DNA of 64,000 bases from Glycine soja (taxonomy: Eukaryota > Streptophyta > Magnoliopsida > Fabales > Fabaceae): assembly GCF_004193775.1 (NCBI RefSeq), contig NC_041021.1, positions 6,619,001-6,683,000 of the forward strand, written 5' to 3'. Position 1 is the stretch's first letter; each line of letters begins with the position of its first letter. Of the stretch, positions 23,341 through 35,054 are shown in pieces. Below the pieces are notes generated by a model that was not told where the DNA came from, made no database searches, and worked only from the letters and a program-made list of their open reading frames with translations. The position numbers were made by a program, and so were the translations under genes.

Positions 23341-23824
23341 AGAAGTTTTCTAATATAATATTAAAATTATGTAATAAATCTATATATAATAATAAAATTT
23401 GAAATTTTAATGATGTATGTTTGAATTAATTTTCTATTAGGTAAATTTATTAATAGGCCCGTTATATGAGAAATACAATTCAAGCATATCTGTATTTTTA
23501 TATATATTTTATAATAATTTTATCAAATAATAAAAAATTTGTTAAACAAAATGTTACATTTGAATCATTTAAGCCTAGAGGTTAGAAGTTTTCTAATATA
23601 ATATTAAAATTATGTAATAAATCTATATATAATAATAAATTTTGAAATTTTAATGATGTATGTTTGAATTAATTTCTATTAGGTAAATTTATTATTAGAC
23701 CCGTTATATGAGAAATACAATTCAAGCAGATCTGTATTTTTATATAAATTTTATAATAATTTTATCCAATAATAAAAAAAATTGTTAAACAAAATGTTAC
23801 ATATGAATCATTTAAGCCTAGAGG
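23341..23824. repeat. Two-copy tandem repeat, 243 bp period
   Basis: Both copies begin AGAAGTTTTCTAATATAATA (23341 and 23584) and end AAGCCTAGAGG (to 23583 and 23824), with only a few differences between them. They hold no coding frame. Confidence 0.9.
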
Positions 23825-24485
23825 CCTTCCCTATCTTGAACTGATGCACCATTGCATTCCCGCATTCCCCTAATTTTTTTTAAGAAAACATCCCCCAAGT
23901 TTTTATGTACCAGAAAAGTATGTATTAGTTATATTTTCTTATAACACTAGAGAAAAAATATGTACTTTTTTTTTTTTACAATAACTGAGTTCTTTAATAG
24001 TGTAAACTTAATGGAATCTATCTCTGAATTATCTTCTACTTGTTTAATTATGAATTATTTATTCAAATTTATAATCAAAGTTATCTAATATAGAAAATCA
24101 GAAGTCATTGACACATGTGATTCAATACATGTGTCTTTTAATTAATCAAGGTCTTGGATTCAATTTCCAACTTTGAAATAAAGTTGCAACAAGAGGTACA
24201 ACATTATCCCAAATTAGGTAAGCTTGGTAGGAGGAGGATTGGTTGGGTGCTTAAATAGAAACCTTCCATACCTCCTAGTTATACCAAAAAGCTCTAATAT
24301 AGAAATTACGTCATATATGTACCAACAAAAAACTCTAATGAGCTATGGGAAAACATTTAAGAATTCCTTTAATACTCTATGTCTTAAATTTGTTTTGCTG
24401 GGAATGTCTTGAAATATTCTTCCTAGGATCTTTTGAAGGCCAAGGAAGTAAGAGAATAATTAAGTATGGAGACAAAAGATCCTAG
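23825..24485. other. Spacer before the LINE fragment
   Basis: No gene recognised. CCTAGGATCTTTTG (24424) and its inverse AAGATCCTAGGAAG (24476) form a loose inverted pair around 24420-24490. Confidence 0.35.
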
Positions 24486-25690
24486 GAAGAGTATTTCAAG
24501 AAATTCTATGGTGACAATCTATGATGCTTGGTTGGTTACTTTAATTCCATAAGGTGCTTGGAGGTAAGGAGTGGTGTGAGGAGGCTTAGAATAGGCAGAT
24601 ACAAGGAAATAGATTAATTTAATCTTTTTTAGGTAACAACGAAGTTTATAGATATTCCTATGTTTGGTAGGACATTCACTTGGTATAGGGCAGGAGATTA
24701 TTTATGCCAAAAGCCAGTTGGATAGAATGGTTGTCTCTATGGGTTGGCTTGATCTATAGCCAAACTCAACTAATTTGTTCTAGATTGAGATACCTTGGGC
24801 CTCTGTCCCTTGATCTTGAAGCACAAGGTGATCAATTGGGTCCCTAAACCATTTAGGACACTCAATGCATGGTTAAAGGAAGATGAATTCAACATGTTTG
24901 TAAGACAAGTGTTTGTCTTTAGAAGATGAAGGCTTTGAATATAAAGATCAAGAAGTGGAATTTGAAGAATTTTTGTAATTTGGAAACTTTATGTGAAAGG
25001 TTGGTCTAGGAAATAGGAGAAATTGAGTTAAAAGAAGATAAAGGTGTATTGTCACAAGATGAGGAGGAACATATAGAAGAAAGCTTTTGGAGGGTTTTTG
25101 GAAAGTGCCAAGCAGAAATGAATAACTCGTACTTCAAAAGTCAAGAACACAATGGCTTAAGGAAAGGGATAACACAAGGTACTTCCATAACTTGGTTATG
25201 CGGAGGAGGAAAACCAATGTTTTGCATGACCTATTTAAGGATGGAAGGTGGATGGATGATCCAAATCTTGTCATGTGAGATGTAAAATCTTTTTTATGGA
25301 GAGATTCAAGTAAGAATTGTGATATATCTTTGTTGTTGGGTGGAGTTCGGTTCAACAACATTGGGACATGGAATTGTTTGAAACACCTTTTGTAGAAAAG
25401 GAAAAGGGAGAGGTATAAGATAGTGAGGGAAACAATAGTCTAGGATTCAATGAGTTTAATTTATCCTTCATTAGAAAGGTTTGGGATATCCTTAATAGAG
25501 ACATTAAGTTTTATGGTTCATGAGTTCTACACTTATGGGAAACTCCCAATGGGGGGAAATTCATTTCATTACTTTGACTCCTTCCAGGGACATTTGTATC
25601 AATTTGAGATATGTCCTAATTTAGTCCTTCCTAAGTCTAAGCCTTGTATACGCTGGAGTGAAGTTAAGCATTCTAAACCATGACAAGAGA
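24486..25690 (+). pseudogene. LINE endonuclease-RT fragment, copy 2
   Basis: In broken frames the plus strand resembles the end of the L1 endonuclease: GYFNSIRCLEVRSGV, then DIPMFGRTFTWYRAGD, then DTLGLCPLILKHKV-NW-PKPFRTLNAWL. This parallels GDFN--R---ER-G, D-PL-G--FTW and SDHCP---K in plant L1s. The catalytic SDH appears as a degraded LGLCP. From 25128 it is the partner of 17366: TRYFHNLVMRRRKTNVL, then DGRWMDDPNLV, then GFNEFNLSFIRKVWDIL, then GKLPMGGNS. Many stops are present. Confidence 0.75.
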
Positions 25691-27408
25691 GAGTGCTAAA
25701 TTGATTTGTACATATACACTATCTTTAGCGTTGCTATGTAGCTTGCACAAGATATATGAATCCACTTTATTTCTTTTATAGTCTTAAAGTTTAATGTCTT
25801 AGCTATTGAACTTAAATAACCTTGTGCCATTACTTTCTTTTACAATTTATAAGAATAATTAAATTAAGACACATTAAACATAGAATTGGACAATGACATG
25901 TTGCAGGGACAAACCTAAACTTAGAAGACAGGGAGGGCCAATAAAAAGAAATACACCCAATAACCTTTTTTTCTGAATAAATACATCCAACAACTATATA
26001 CCATTAATTTTTATACAAAATATTTATAATTTGATGTTTCAATACGTAAAACTATATTATTAGTCTGTTAAACACATAACATCGTATCACTAAAAAAGCA
26101 CACATAACGTCTTCTTTCCTATATGTTGCAAAAATAATCAATAATTACTAATTTCAGCAGTTTTCCTTTTAGTATATACAGATAAGTATCAAATAAAAAA
26201 TTTATATATCTTTGGTCTTATTATGATGTTTAGTCTTGTTACTGAACATTAAATTAAAATATGAACTAGTATGTTATGGATGAAATGAGAAGTTGGTGCA
26301 AGCTTATGATGATAGGGACTAAATTATGTCTATCATGATTTTTAGCCTACTATATGATTAATGAGCTATGATGTAGAAATTATGAAAAATTGTTATGTTT
26401 TGAGTTGTAAGACCAATTAAGTGTGTGACCACTTGGCAATGAATGTTGCATGATTATGACTATAAGCTTTATTAATAACAAAAATTGTTGTGATTTGGGA
26501 TTGGTGTATGCTAGTGAACCACACGTGGCAGTTACGTAGGTTATGCATAGAAATGTGAAGTCGGATACCATGAGTGGTGTATGCTAGTGAACCACACGTG
26601 GCAGTTACGTAGGTTATGCATAGGACTTAATGTTTGTGTTTGTGGCTTTTGAGGGGATGAAGTACTCACTCCCTTGTTACCATTTTAGGGATCTGATGCC
26701 ACGTGTGATGTTGACTCTCTAGCTTTTGATTAAGAAGATGACTTGCAATAGGAGCACGATGATGCATGCACATCATGTTGATTGGTTCTACTACTACTAC
26801 TCCCATCATTTTGAAGTTTATATTTGGTGGACCAGACCCACACTGTCTTATTATCATTTTGTTGCGCATGTATCGTAGGTTGAAATTCAATCTGAGCCTC
26901 CCCTACCACCTGCGGATGATGTGATATCTTTCTCAGGATCAAACTCTTCCTTTGATGACTCTGAGGCTACTCTTTTTGTTCTGATTTCCCAATGATCGAT
27001 GCTACCCAAGCCTTATGCACTACCATTTAGGTCTCGTCGATTGTCTTTGACTGGATGGGTGCTTAGAGGGTGGCACCATCAGTGGTGGATTTGGTTAACC
27101 TTTAGTCTGATGATGAAAAAGAGAATTCCGAGAAGGATATATCCCAAGAGAAGGACCCGTCCATGTAAGAGGATGATCCATCTATGGAGGACAACTAGTT
27201 TATGGATGAAGAGGACATAGTAATGAGGACACCAAAGCCAATGAAGGAGGACTCCTCATGTGATTCTTTAGAGGGTTCCAGCTAGGAGGCCCTCTGACAT
27301 CCAACAATACTTTTTTTGTACAATAGAGGTTTGGATATAGGTAACTGCTATGAGTCTTAGGTTTACCACTTTTCTGTGTTTTGGGGTGGGTATACCTAGA
27401 CTTATAGC

Positions 27409-28511
27409 TGTAAATCATGAAGATTTTGATGATGTCAAGAAGAATTAAGAATTTGCTTGAGAAAGGGGGAGAATGTAAATCATGCAAGCTTTGATGGTGT
27501 TGAGAAGAAATCACATGTTTGTCATCATCAAAAAGGGGGAGAATGTGAATGTATGTATACATGATTTTGATGATGTCAAAAGAAGAATCAAACAAGGCTC
27601 ATTTTGCTTCAAGATTAATACAAGATTGTTTCAACAAACAAAGCCTTAATTCAAGATTTCTTCAAGATCAAGCCTTGCCTCACAATGAAAGGTTTCAAGT
27701 CATTCAAGGCACATGTAATCGATTACCAATGGTTTGAAAGTGTGTAATCAATTACACATCATATGTAATCGATTACCAGAGACTCTGAACGTTGGGAATT
27801 CAAATTTTAAATGAAGGGTCACAAATGTTCAAGAAAAACAATTGTGTAATCGATTACACTAATTCTGTAATCGATTACCAGAGAAGATTTTCAAGGAATA
27901 TCGCCAACAGTCACATCTTTTCATTAGATTTGTGAATGGCCATCAAAGGCCTATAAATAGGTGACTTGGGCACGAATTTTATGCAGAGAGTTTTGCTTGG
28001 CAAAAATGTCTTATCCTCTCAAAAGACAATGAGAGAGATTCCAAAAGAACTTCATTGTCAAATGCTCTCTCAAAAGAAATCCTTGGCCAAACACTTGCAA
28101 AATCTATAAGGATTCCTACATGATCTTTATTGTAATATTTTTCTCTTGAAGAGAGAATTCTTCTTCCATTCTTCTTATTCAATGAGATTGGTTAAGAGAC
28201 TGTGAGTCTCTTGTTGTAAAGGATTCCTGAACACCAGGGATGGGTTTTCCCTGTGTGGTTCAGACTTTGTAATGAATTTTACAAAGATAGTGGAAATCTC
28301 AAGTGGGTTGCTTGAGTACTGGATGTAGGCACGGGTTGTGGCCGAACCAGTATAAAACTGTGTTTGCATTCTCTCTTCCCTTATCTCATTTATGTTATTG
28401 CAATCAATTTAGCCTTGCATATTTATAGAACATTATTAAATTGATTGTTATTGCTTCTTCTGCATTCTAAGTCTATCCCTCTTAAGATTATTGAGGCCAC
28501 AAGGTCCAACA
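27409..28511 (+). mobile_element. Solo LTR with AATCGATTA motifs
   Basis: It begins TGTAAATCATGAAG, ends AAGGTCCAACA and is flanked by ATAGC at 27404-27408 and 28512-28516 (5 bp TSD). The duplicated locus at about 19600 lacks it and shows the empty site. It contains several GTAATCGATTAC words (27720-27890). Its first 135 bp are unusual: TGTAAATCATG or TGTGAATGTATG starts occur three times, the second and third each preceded by a purine tract (AAAGGGGGAGAA). This looks like repeated polypurine tract plus LTR start. No coding capacity is seen. Confidence 0.85.
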
Positions 28512-28984
28512 ATAGCTTTTGTATTTATTCCTTCTTCACTTACTTTATATCTATCTACTTGATTCTTTGGGGCTGTATATGCTACTAAATGTTTCCACTG
28601 AGACACTTACATCTTGCTATTTATTGTAACTTATGAAACCTATTTGTCTATATTTGGTAATCATGGAGGTTCATCTATTTATCCATATTTATCACTTGAG
28701 AATGTATGGTTTATTTATTTCACAACTTATTCATTTTTACTTATCGACTCATGGTTTTATTACAACATGTGTTTACTAATGAGAAAATTAAGTTTGTTTT
28801 GAAAAAGTAGAAGGAGTTTGAGAAGTTTATATAAAAATTTTATATTTTATTTAAAATCTGCTTCACTTCTTTTATTCTTATGAAGTATTATGAATGTCGT
28901 TGGAATTAATCATTTTTGGAAGGAAAAAAGAAAGGGTTATTTTATATATATGCAAGGCCGTATTTTAGGGTGTCTCAAGTTATT

Positions 28985-29190
28985 CATTTTGAGCAACATG
29001 GAGTGCATCCTTCTCATCCTTATGCTCCTATTGTTTGCAAAATTTGAAACTTCCTCATTTTGGAGTAATGTATTGTTCAATCACATTGTGAGGAAAGGAA
29101 ATGCAACAATAGATTGGTTAGTAGAAAAAGGATCTCAAGACTCTACTCCTTCTATTTCTTACAACAACCCTCCTTTGGGTCTTTAGGATA
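28985..29190 (+). pseudogene. RNase H-like (RVT_3) piece, copy 2
   Basis: The plus strand reads LFNHIVRKGNATIDWLVEKG and ends NNPPLGL, with the preceding half in another frame. It matches the RNase H piece at 20041-20250 almost residue for residue. CACTA C is inserted 13 bp downstream of the shared GGATATTTT. Confidence 0.65.
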
Positions 29191-29224
29191 TTTTTCTAGC
29201 TGACATTACTAAAAAGAATGGTTT

Positions 29225-29465
29225 TAACATCGCTATGCTAACATCAGTTTTTGATAAATTCGGTGGCATATTCATAAATAACGTGAGTCCATTAACATCG
29301 ATTTTTGAAAAAACCAATGTTAACATGAGATTCTGTTAACATTGATTTTTCAAAAATTGATGTTAATGTGGCAGTTGCTAACATCGGTTTTCAAAATCCG
29401 ATGTTAACGAACTCATGTTAACATTGATTTTTTCAAAAACCGATGTTGTGCTTTGATGTTAATGT
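29225..29465. repeat. Left subterminal repeats of CACTA C
   Basis: At least five inverted pairs of ACATCGATTTTTGA / TCAAAAATTGATGT and ACATCGGTTTT / AATCCGATGTTAA occur, each able to fold into a short perfect or near-perfect stem. Confidence 0.75.
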
Positions 29466-32399
29466 TGGTTTTCGTAAAAAATGACGTTGCGTTTGTTCTA
29501 TTTAGAATATGTTTACCCTTTTCTCCTGCTTACTCTCACTCTCACTTTCAGTCTAACTCTCACTTTCTATCTTTGCGACGCTTCAACTCTCGACCTCAAA
29601 TCATCACTCTCAGTACTTTGACTCTGACTCTTTCGCTTTCATGCTCACTGTCACTCTCTGCGGCAATCATTCAACTCCTGGACCTACGTTGCAACCTCAA
29701 TCCTCACTCTCACTCTCCGTAGAGGCACTTCTCAACTCTCACTCTTTGTGGTAGTGACAAGGGTGTCTACATCATTGATCTTAAGAAAGGAGAGGTCACA
29801 AAAGGCTAGCCAAGTCTTTCTCCACTTTCTTCTCCTTCCTGCACTACCATTTGAAATCCCTGACATGAATCGTTTCCTTTCTCGTCATCCTACATCTCAG
29901 TCTCATAGGACCCAATATAAACGAAAGCTTTAAAATTTATGGCTGCAATGAACTAAAGCCTTTATCAGAGAACCAATCTTGGTGAAAATGTGCGAGATAT
30001 ATGCCATGGTTAGTTATGTGAAATTAAGTTGCTTACAATGTGTTTGATGAAATATTTACCTTCCTTTATTGCTTTAGTATGAAGTCTTATTCTAATTAAA
30101 ATTTCACCAATGCTTCTACTCTTAATAATTTGATCAAAAAGCATGTGTTTATTTTTAACTTAATTATTATGTTATATGTACCCTTAACACATAAAAGGAA
30201 TACATGATCATTTGTGCATAGCATGAGTTGAAATCTAGTAGTTGACATCAGAAAATCTATTCATGTCTCTATTAGTGAAGCATCTATTTGGGGTGATTTA
30301 GTTATGTTGATTTGAACTTGGTAAATTTTAATTTTAATTTATAATCAATTCATACATATAAGCTTGGATTTAATAAACAGTTATCACAAGAATTTAATAT
30401 TCATCCAATATTATTATATTTTCCTAATTTCAAGATAAGTACACTGAAAACTAATAAGAGTGTATTTTACAAGTTATTTTAATAGTTTATAAGTTAGCTT
30501 GTATAACTTAAAAGTTTGTTCATAAGATCAAACAAACTTCTTAACCAGTAAAAATGAGCTAAAAGTGTTTGTCTAGCATACATATTATTGAGGGAACTCG
30601 ATGTCAAGAACCAGAAGTGGTGTGGTCTTTTTGCTCTTTGTCCGCGTTCGTAGTGAGTCAAAATGAAGAACACTTAGAAAACCCACTCCTCTTGAATCTT
30701 TTATCTAAAAGGCTTTGTGTGTGCATCCTTGGCTTCAAAAGTGGTTTGTGTGCACGTGTGAATGAGAAGGAACATTTCGGATTCACCATTTAAGGTGGGG
30801 GAGGAGGTTATGGCTTCATTGTGGTAACTTCAAATGTGTTTAATGGTTGATTGAAATTAAATTAAATGTTCAAAATTTTTTTATTCTTTGATTTTGCTTT
30901 GATTAAAATTATTCCCTGTTGGGTATCATTATATGCTTTTATTCTAATTAAACTGTCACCAGTGCTTCTACTTTTAACAATTGAAATATTATATGCGCAA
31001 ACTTAGATGGGTTTTGGTATATTTTTTATTTATTTATTCAGGATTGATAAATGAATAGAACTATCTGCATCAGTAGATGACACACGTTTTGCTTTATAAT
31101 ATAAAAGGATGAGAAATTCTAAATACGGTGCTTTGAGTTGTGTGCTTAGTTGTATATTACTCAGACTGATTAATAGAACTAAACATAATTTAAATGTTTT
31201 TGTACAAATGCTAGTGAAACCAATTAAATTTCATCTCAAAACTAATTACTTCACGCATACAAGGCGGCACAAACATACATAGTTAACAATTAATAGCCAC
31301 TTATGTAATTGCATAGAAAAAGAAACTATTATTTTCTGGTTACAAGTGCTTTCTAGGGGTGTCTTTTAAGATATGGGTTTGACTTCAAAGCAGGTTTCTA
31401 AAAAACCCGATATTAAGGTGTTTTGAGTTTCTTATTTCTTCCTGTTATGATAATTGTAATTGTAATTTGTAGGCACTTTTCCTTTTTCTGTTTCTATCTT
31501 AATCACAACATTCATTGGTGGAGATTGTTAGTGACCATCTTCACAGGTACAAATGTCTGTCATACTCTTTTCAGGATTTTTTTTTGTTACGAATGCTTTT
31601 TATAACTTGTATTATGTGATTAATGACGTACTATTGATTTATATACAAGTTATGTTCATTATGAGTGAACCTTAGTTTCCTGTTTAAGATTCAACTCAAT
31701 GATTCTTTTGGATAGTTTGGATTAATCGTTGTATTGAATCTTCAATTGTCCGTTTGAACAATTTGAGAAGAGTGATTTTTTTATAGTAGATTCATATGTA
31801 TAGGTTAAGTCTCTTTTCTTAAAATTGATAAAATTTTGGTATAATGCATTTCACTTTCGGGTGCATACTTGACTGTGGTGGAATTAATCTCACCGCTTTT
31901 AGTTAGTGGGATAGACCCTTAAGACCTTCCTTGCTTGGTTGACACATCTTGTACAACCTTTTTTAGAACAAGTATTTTCGTTTGTTGTGTTTGTTATTAT
32001 TAAAAAAATATTTGTTACAAATAAAGTGTTGACTATCATTGACTTATGTTTATTAAATGTATAAGATAAATAGGGACCTGAGGAACCGGCGAAACCTGTA
32101 GATAGGTCTGATGACGATCCCTTATACCATGTGAATTGACAATGAAGCCTATGCAGGTGTCGGGGGATTCAACTGTGTTTGGGGTGTATGTACATAAAGC
32201 ATGAAGATCTTTCTAAAATAACACACGGTGATTAATGTCTCAACGTCTCTGTTGTATAAATGTTGTTTTTATAAGTCACTTTACATTACAGTCCATTACA
32301 TAATTGATTGTTTTAAATTGATGCATAATTTACTTTATTTTAACAACAATAGACATATGAATGAGTTAAGTCAGTGAACGGGGAATGCCTCTGTGAATG

Positions 32400-33213
32400 T
32401 ATTCCTTGAGGCACAGTCCATACAGAGATATGGACAATCGCAATTTGAATCGGAGGATTATATTAAGAAATTGATGCAGAATTCATAGAGAGATATCTAT
32501 CTAGGAGCCTACTTGAATGGGTAAGTAAAACTGAACAAATTAATTTAAATAATGTATGAACTATAATAACTTAATGTTCTCCAATGCAGTGCATATTGAC
32601 AATTGGTTATTATATGTCCTAAGGACAATGTTATCATTTGATTTTGTTGCTTGAACAATAAGTTCAATGAGTACTTGAAAGGAATTATTAACAAGTTAGT
32701 TGTAATTTATAAGCCATTTCATTTATGATTTGTAAGGCATCAATATTTTAATTGTTCAATATGCATGCACGTTTCTCTTAATTAGTGCTTTGAAGGGATT
32801 CAACGATATCCAAGAAAGTAAAGCCAAGGCTACTACTAAATGGATTCAAGTTAAAGTAAGTCATTTAAACAATGGTTGATGTCTTAAAAATTACATTTTA
32901 TTATTTTGTACACTAATTTTTGGTTAACTTTGAATATCTTATTGAATTTAGTGTAATAAGCAAAGAGGAATCACTGAGTGCAACTATTATGTGATGCATT
33001 GGATGTCAACAATAGTCCTAGGAGGTTTCAAGGATAATTGGGAAATTATAATTGCTTACTTCAAAACTAATTTCATTTGTTATACTTGTTATTATGTATA
33101 CTAATTAAGTTATGTTTTATGATATCATGTAGTATTTTGCTGATCCAAGATCGTTGGAACTAGAAAGAATAAAGACAATTTGCATTCAGTGAGCAAGATG
33201 TTATCTCAGAGTT
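32400..33213 (+). pseudogene. CACTA-borne Ulp1-like (C48) protease, broken
   Basis: Plus-strand exons, with GT/AG borders visible: to 32520 (YGQSQFESEDYIKKLMQNS, stop, RDIYLGAYLNG), 32590-32694 (CPKDN-IIWFCCLNNKFNEYLKGI), 32786-32855 (LKGFNDIQESKAKATTKWIQ), 32952-33045 (GITECNYYVMHWMSTIVLGG) and 33132-33213 (YFADPRSLELERIKTICIQ). This is the Ulp1/SENP-like peptidase carried by many plant CACTA and MULE elements. The catalytic Cys is kept in TECNYYVMHWM. The His of the usual GHWQ is gone: the codons read Ala-Tyr-stop-Gln. Two stops make it a pseudogene. Confidence 0.8.
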
Positions 33214-33795
33214 AAAAATGAAATACTATGTATTTAAGTAATTTTACAATTGTATTGTTATATTTAATTAGATTCGGTTACAGTAGATGATTTTAACTGT
33301 TGACATTATTCTTTTATTTAACTATTTCTTATAATTGATAGTTTATTCAATAATGATATAAAAATTTATACTATGAAACTACCTGGATTAGTCTATTTTT
33401 TAATTTTCAAGTTTGAGTAATATTAAAAAAATAGACAGGATATTAAAAAAATTACAAAAAACAACATCGATTTTTTATAAATCGATGTTGTGGTACACAT
33501 GACAACATCGGTTTTTCTAAAAACCGATTTTGATTTATGCACCACAACATCAGTTTTCAGAAAAATCGATGTTGTTTTATGCATATTTTACATTTTTTTG
33601 GTTTATTGCTTATCATATGACTTTAATTTTCTTAAAAATCGATTTTGTGTAGTGTATGTTAACATCAGTTTTATGAAAACCAATGTTAAAGTTGATACTT
33701 TTAACGTTGGTGGTTTCAACATCGATTTTTAACTAATGCTAAAGGTCCAAAAGAACTGATGTTAACATTGGTTTCATTACTTTTTTCTTCTATAT

Positions 33796-34322
33796 AAAAA
33801 ATTTCAAGAAAACAATATTTATTAGATGACAAAATTGGAATATATGCTTTAATATCTGATCATAAATTGAGAACATCCGTCAATATGATTTTTTTCAATG
33901 CTAAAAACCAATCAATTTGGGACAGAAGAAGTACCTTGCTATTATCAAACGTTGTCGGTCTTGAGTTTCATGGGCCAAATGAATAACCTAAAATGAAACA
34001 TTCTTTGTTGAATTGTGTGGTAGAAAGTTATAGCCTAACATATAATTCTATCTATCGAGTAAAAAGGATTGAGATGATACACTTGTGATTTAAAAAATTA
34101 TTATGTGTTTGATATATTTTGATAAACCTAATTATTTTATTAAGAGATTGGATTGTCCAACCGAGACTGCTCAAGAAGGACAATCCTCTTTGAAGATCGA
34201 CACCCACAACCACTTAAGCATTACACCACAAGGCTCAATGTCTCAGGGGTTGTGGACTATCCAACCGGGATCATCCAAGAAGGCCAACTCTCTCTGAAGA
34301 CCAACTCACACTTAGCCCAAAG
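33796..34322. other. Spacer between CACTA C and D with an imperfect repeat
   Basis: Two related blocks, GATTGTCCAACCGAGACTGC (34151) and GACTATCCAACCGGGATCAT (34255), each continue into an AAGGMCAA-CTCTCTTTGAAGA-like stretch, about 105 bp apart. They resemble LTR or leader sequence of a retroelement but have no clear ends. No gene is present. Confidence 0.35.
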
Positions 34323-34339
34323 CACTACTACAAAATCAC

Positions 34340-34770
34340 CTTTCTACATCGGTTAAAAGCTCCTTTCTACATCGGTTATCACCCATCATTGTAGCCGACG
34401 ATGTTGAAAGACCTGCGCCTTTCTACATCGGTTGGCCAACAATCTTAGAATGACTTGGGTTCAAAGACGGGTCCCTAGCCACACCCGTCGTAGAATCCGA
34501 CCATTCTACATCGGTTGTGGCGCCGAACCAATGTAGAATCATGTTATTCTAAGATGGGTTTGTCCTTAAACCTGTCTTAGAATGCCAGATTTCTACATCG
34601 GTTGTCTGAATAACCGATGTAGAATGTCAGGAATTTTACATCGGTTGTGTGCTTGAAACGTCGTAGAATGCTACCCCATGGTAAAACATTCTACATCGGT
34701 TTTCCTAATAACCGATGTAGAATATTCATCAATCCTACATCGGTTTTTTTTAATAATCAATGTAGAATTA
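34340..34770. repeat. Subterminal repeats of CACTA D
   Basis: TTCTACATCGGTT occurs about ten times (for example 34342, 34364, 34421, 34502, 34590, 34629, 34689, 34734) with inverse AACCGATGTAGAA copies at 34612 and 34709. A second word, TTCTAAGA-GGGTT, alternates with it (34440, 34545). Confidence 0.85.
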
Positions 34771-35012
34771 TTAATTTTTTAATTTTTTTCCTTTTTTTCA
34801 TGAATGGCAATAACAATATTCAAAATAATTGAACCTAATGTCTCGTATGAGACTTACTTTATAAACACTGGTCAAAATTCAACAATGAAAATAGTAAATG
34901 AATAATCACATCATTAAAACAAGGTACATATAAATCCTGGAATTTGCTTGAGGAAAAAAATATGCACACACTAAAAAAAAATTAAGAGTGGAAAATAAAA
35001 AGTATATCATAC

Positions 35013-35054
35013 GTGACGTTTAAGTCGCTCATTCTCTTCCATCAATAGCATCTC
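35013..35054 (-). pseudogene. Captured MIKC MADS-box exon (42 bp)
   Basis: The minus strand encodes EMLLMEENERLKRH between a TTGCAG acceptor and a GTATG donor. The exon is exactly 42 bp, the fixed size of two K-domain exons in MIKC-type MADS-box genes. The L-EEN-RLK pattern is typical of the SVP/AGL24-like K-domain end. Family membership is inferred from size and residues together. It is a single isolated exon inside CACTA D. Confidence 0.55.

Larger units (their letters stand above)
25128..29203. repeat. Segmental duplication, copy 2
   Basis: Partner of 17366-20250, carrying the same LINE RT piece, middle section and RNase H piece. It holds the extra solo LTR at 27409-28511 and is cut on the right by CACTA C at 29204. 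Within it, a 50 bp block (GTGTATGCTAGTGAACCACA...) occurs twice, near 26504 and 26577. Confidence 0.75.
29204..33795. mobile_element. CACTA transposon C (decayed)
   Basis: The left end CATTACTAAAAAGAATGG is a one-base variant of CACTACTA. It lies in the TGA of the duplicated locus; copy 1 shows CCTAGTTGATTCTC uninterrupted. Dense AACATCGGTTTT / AAAACCGATGTT pairs fill 29225-29460 and 33465-33770. The right end is unclear: sequence near 33785 (TTTTTTCTTCTATA) could be a mutated terminus, and no matching TGA was found, so this boundary is approximate. The interior holds a Ulp1-like protease and a CT-rich leader-like stretch (29520-29660). Other parts (29670-32390) are not identified. Confidence 0.65.

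Noticed and set aside
29453..29722. Ser/Leu-rich plus-strand frame as a secreted or membrane protein.
   Set aside because: It is the translation of a CT-rich repeat tract following the CACTA subterminal repeats. Low complexity explains the Ser and Leu runs.
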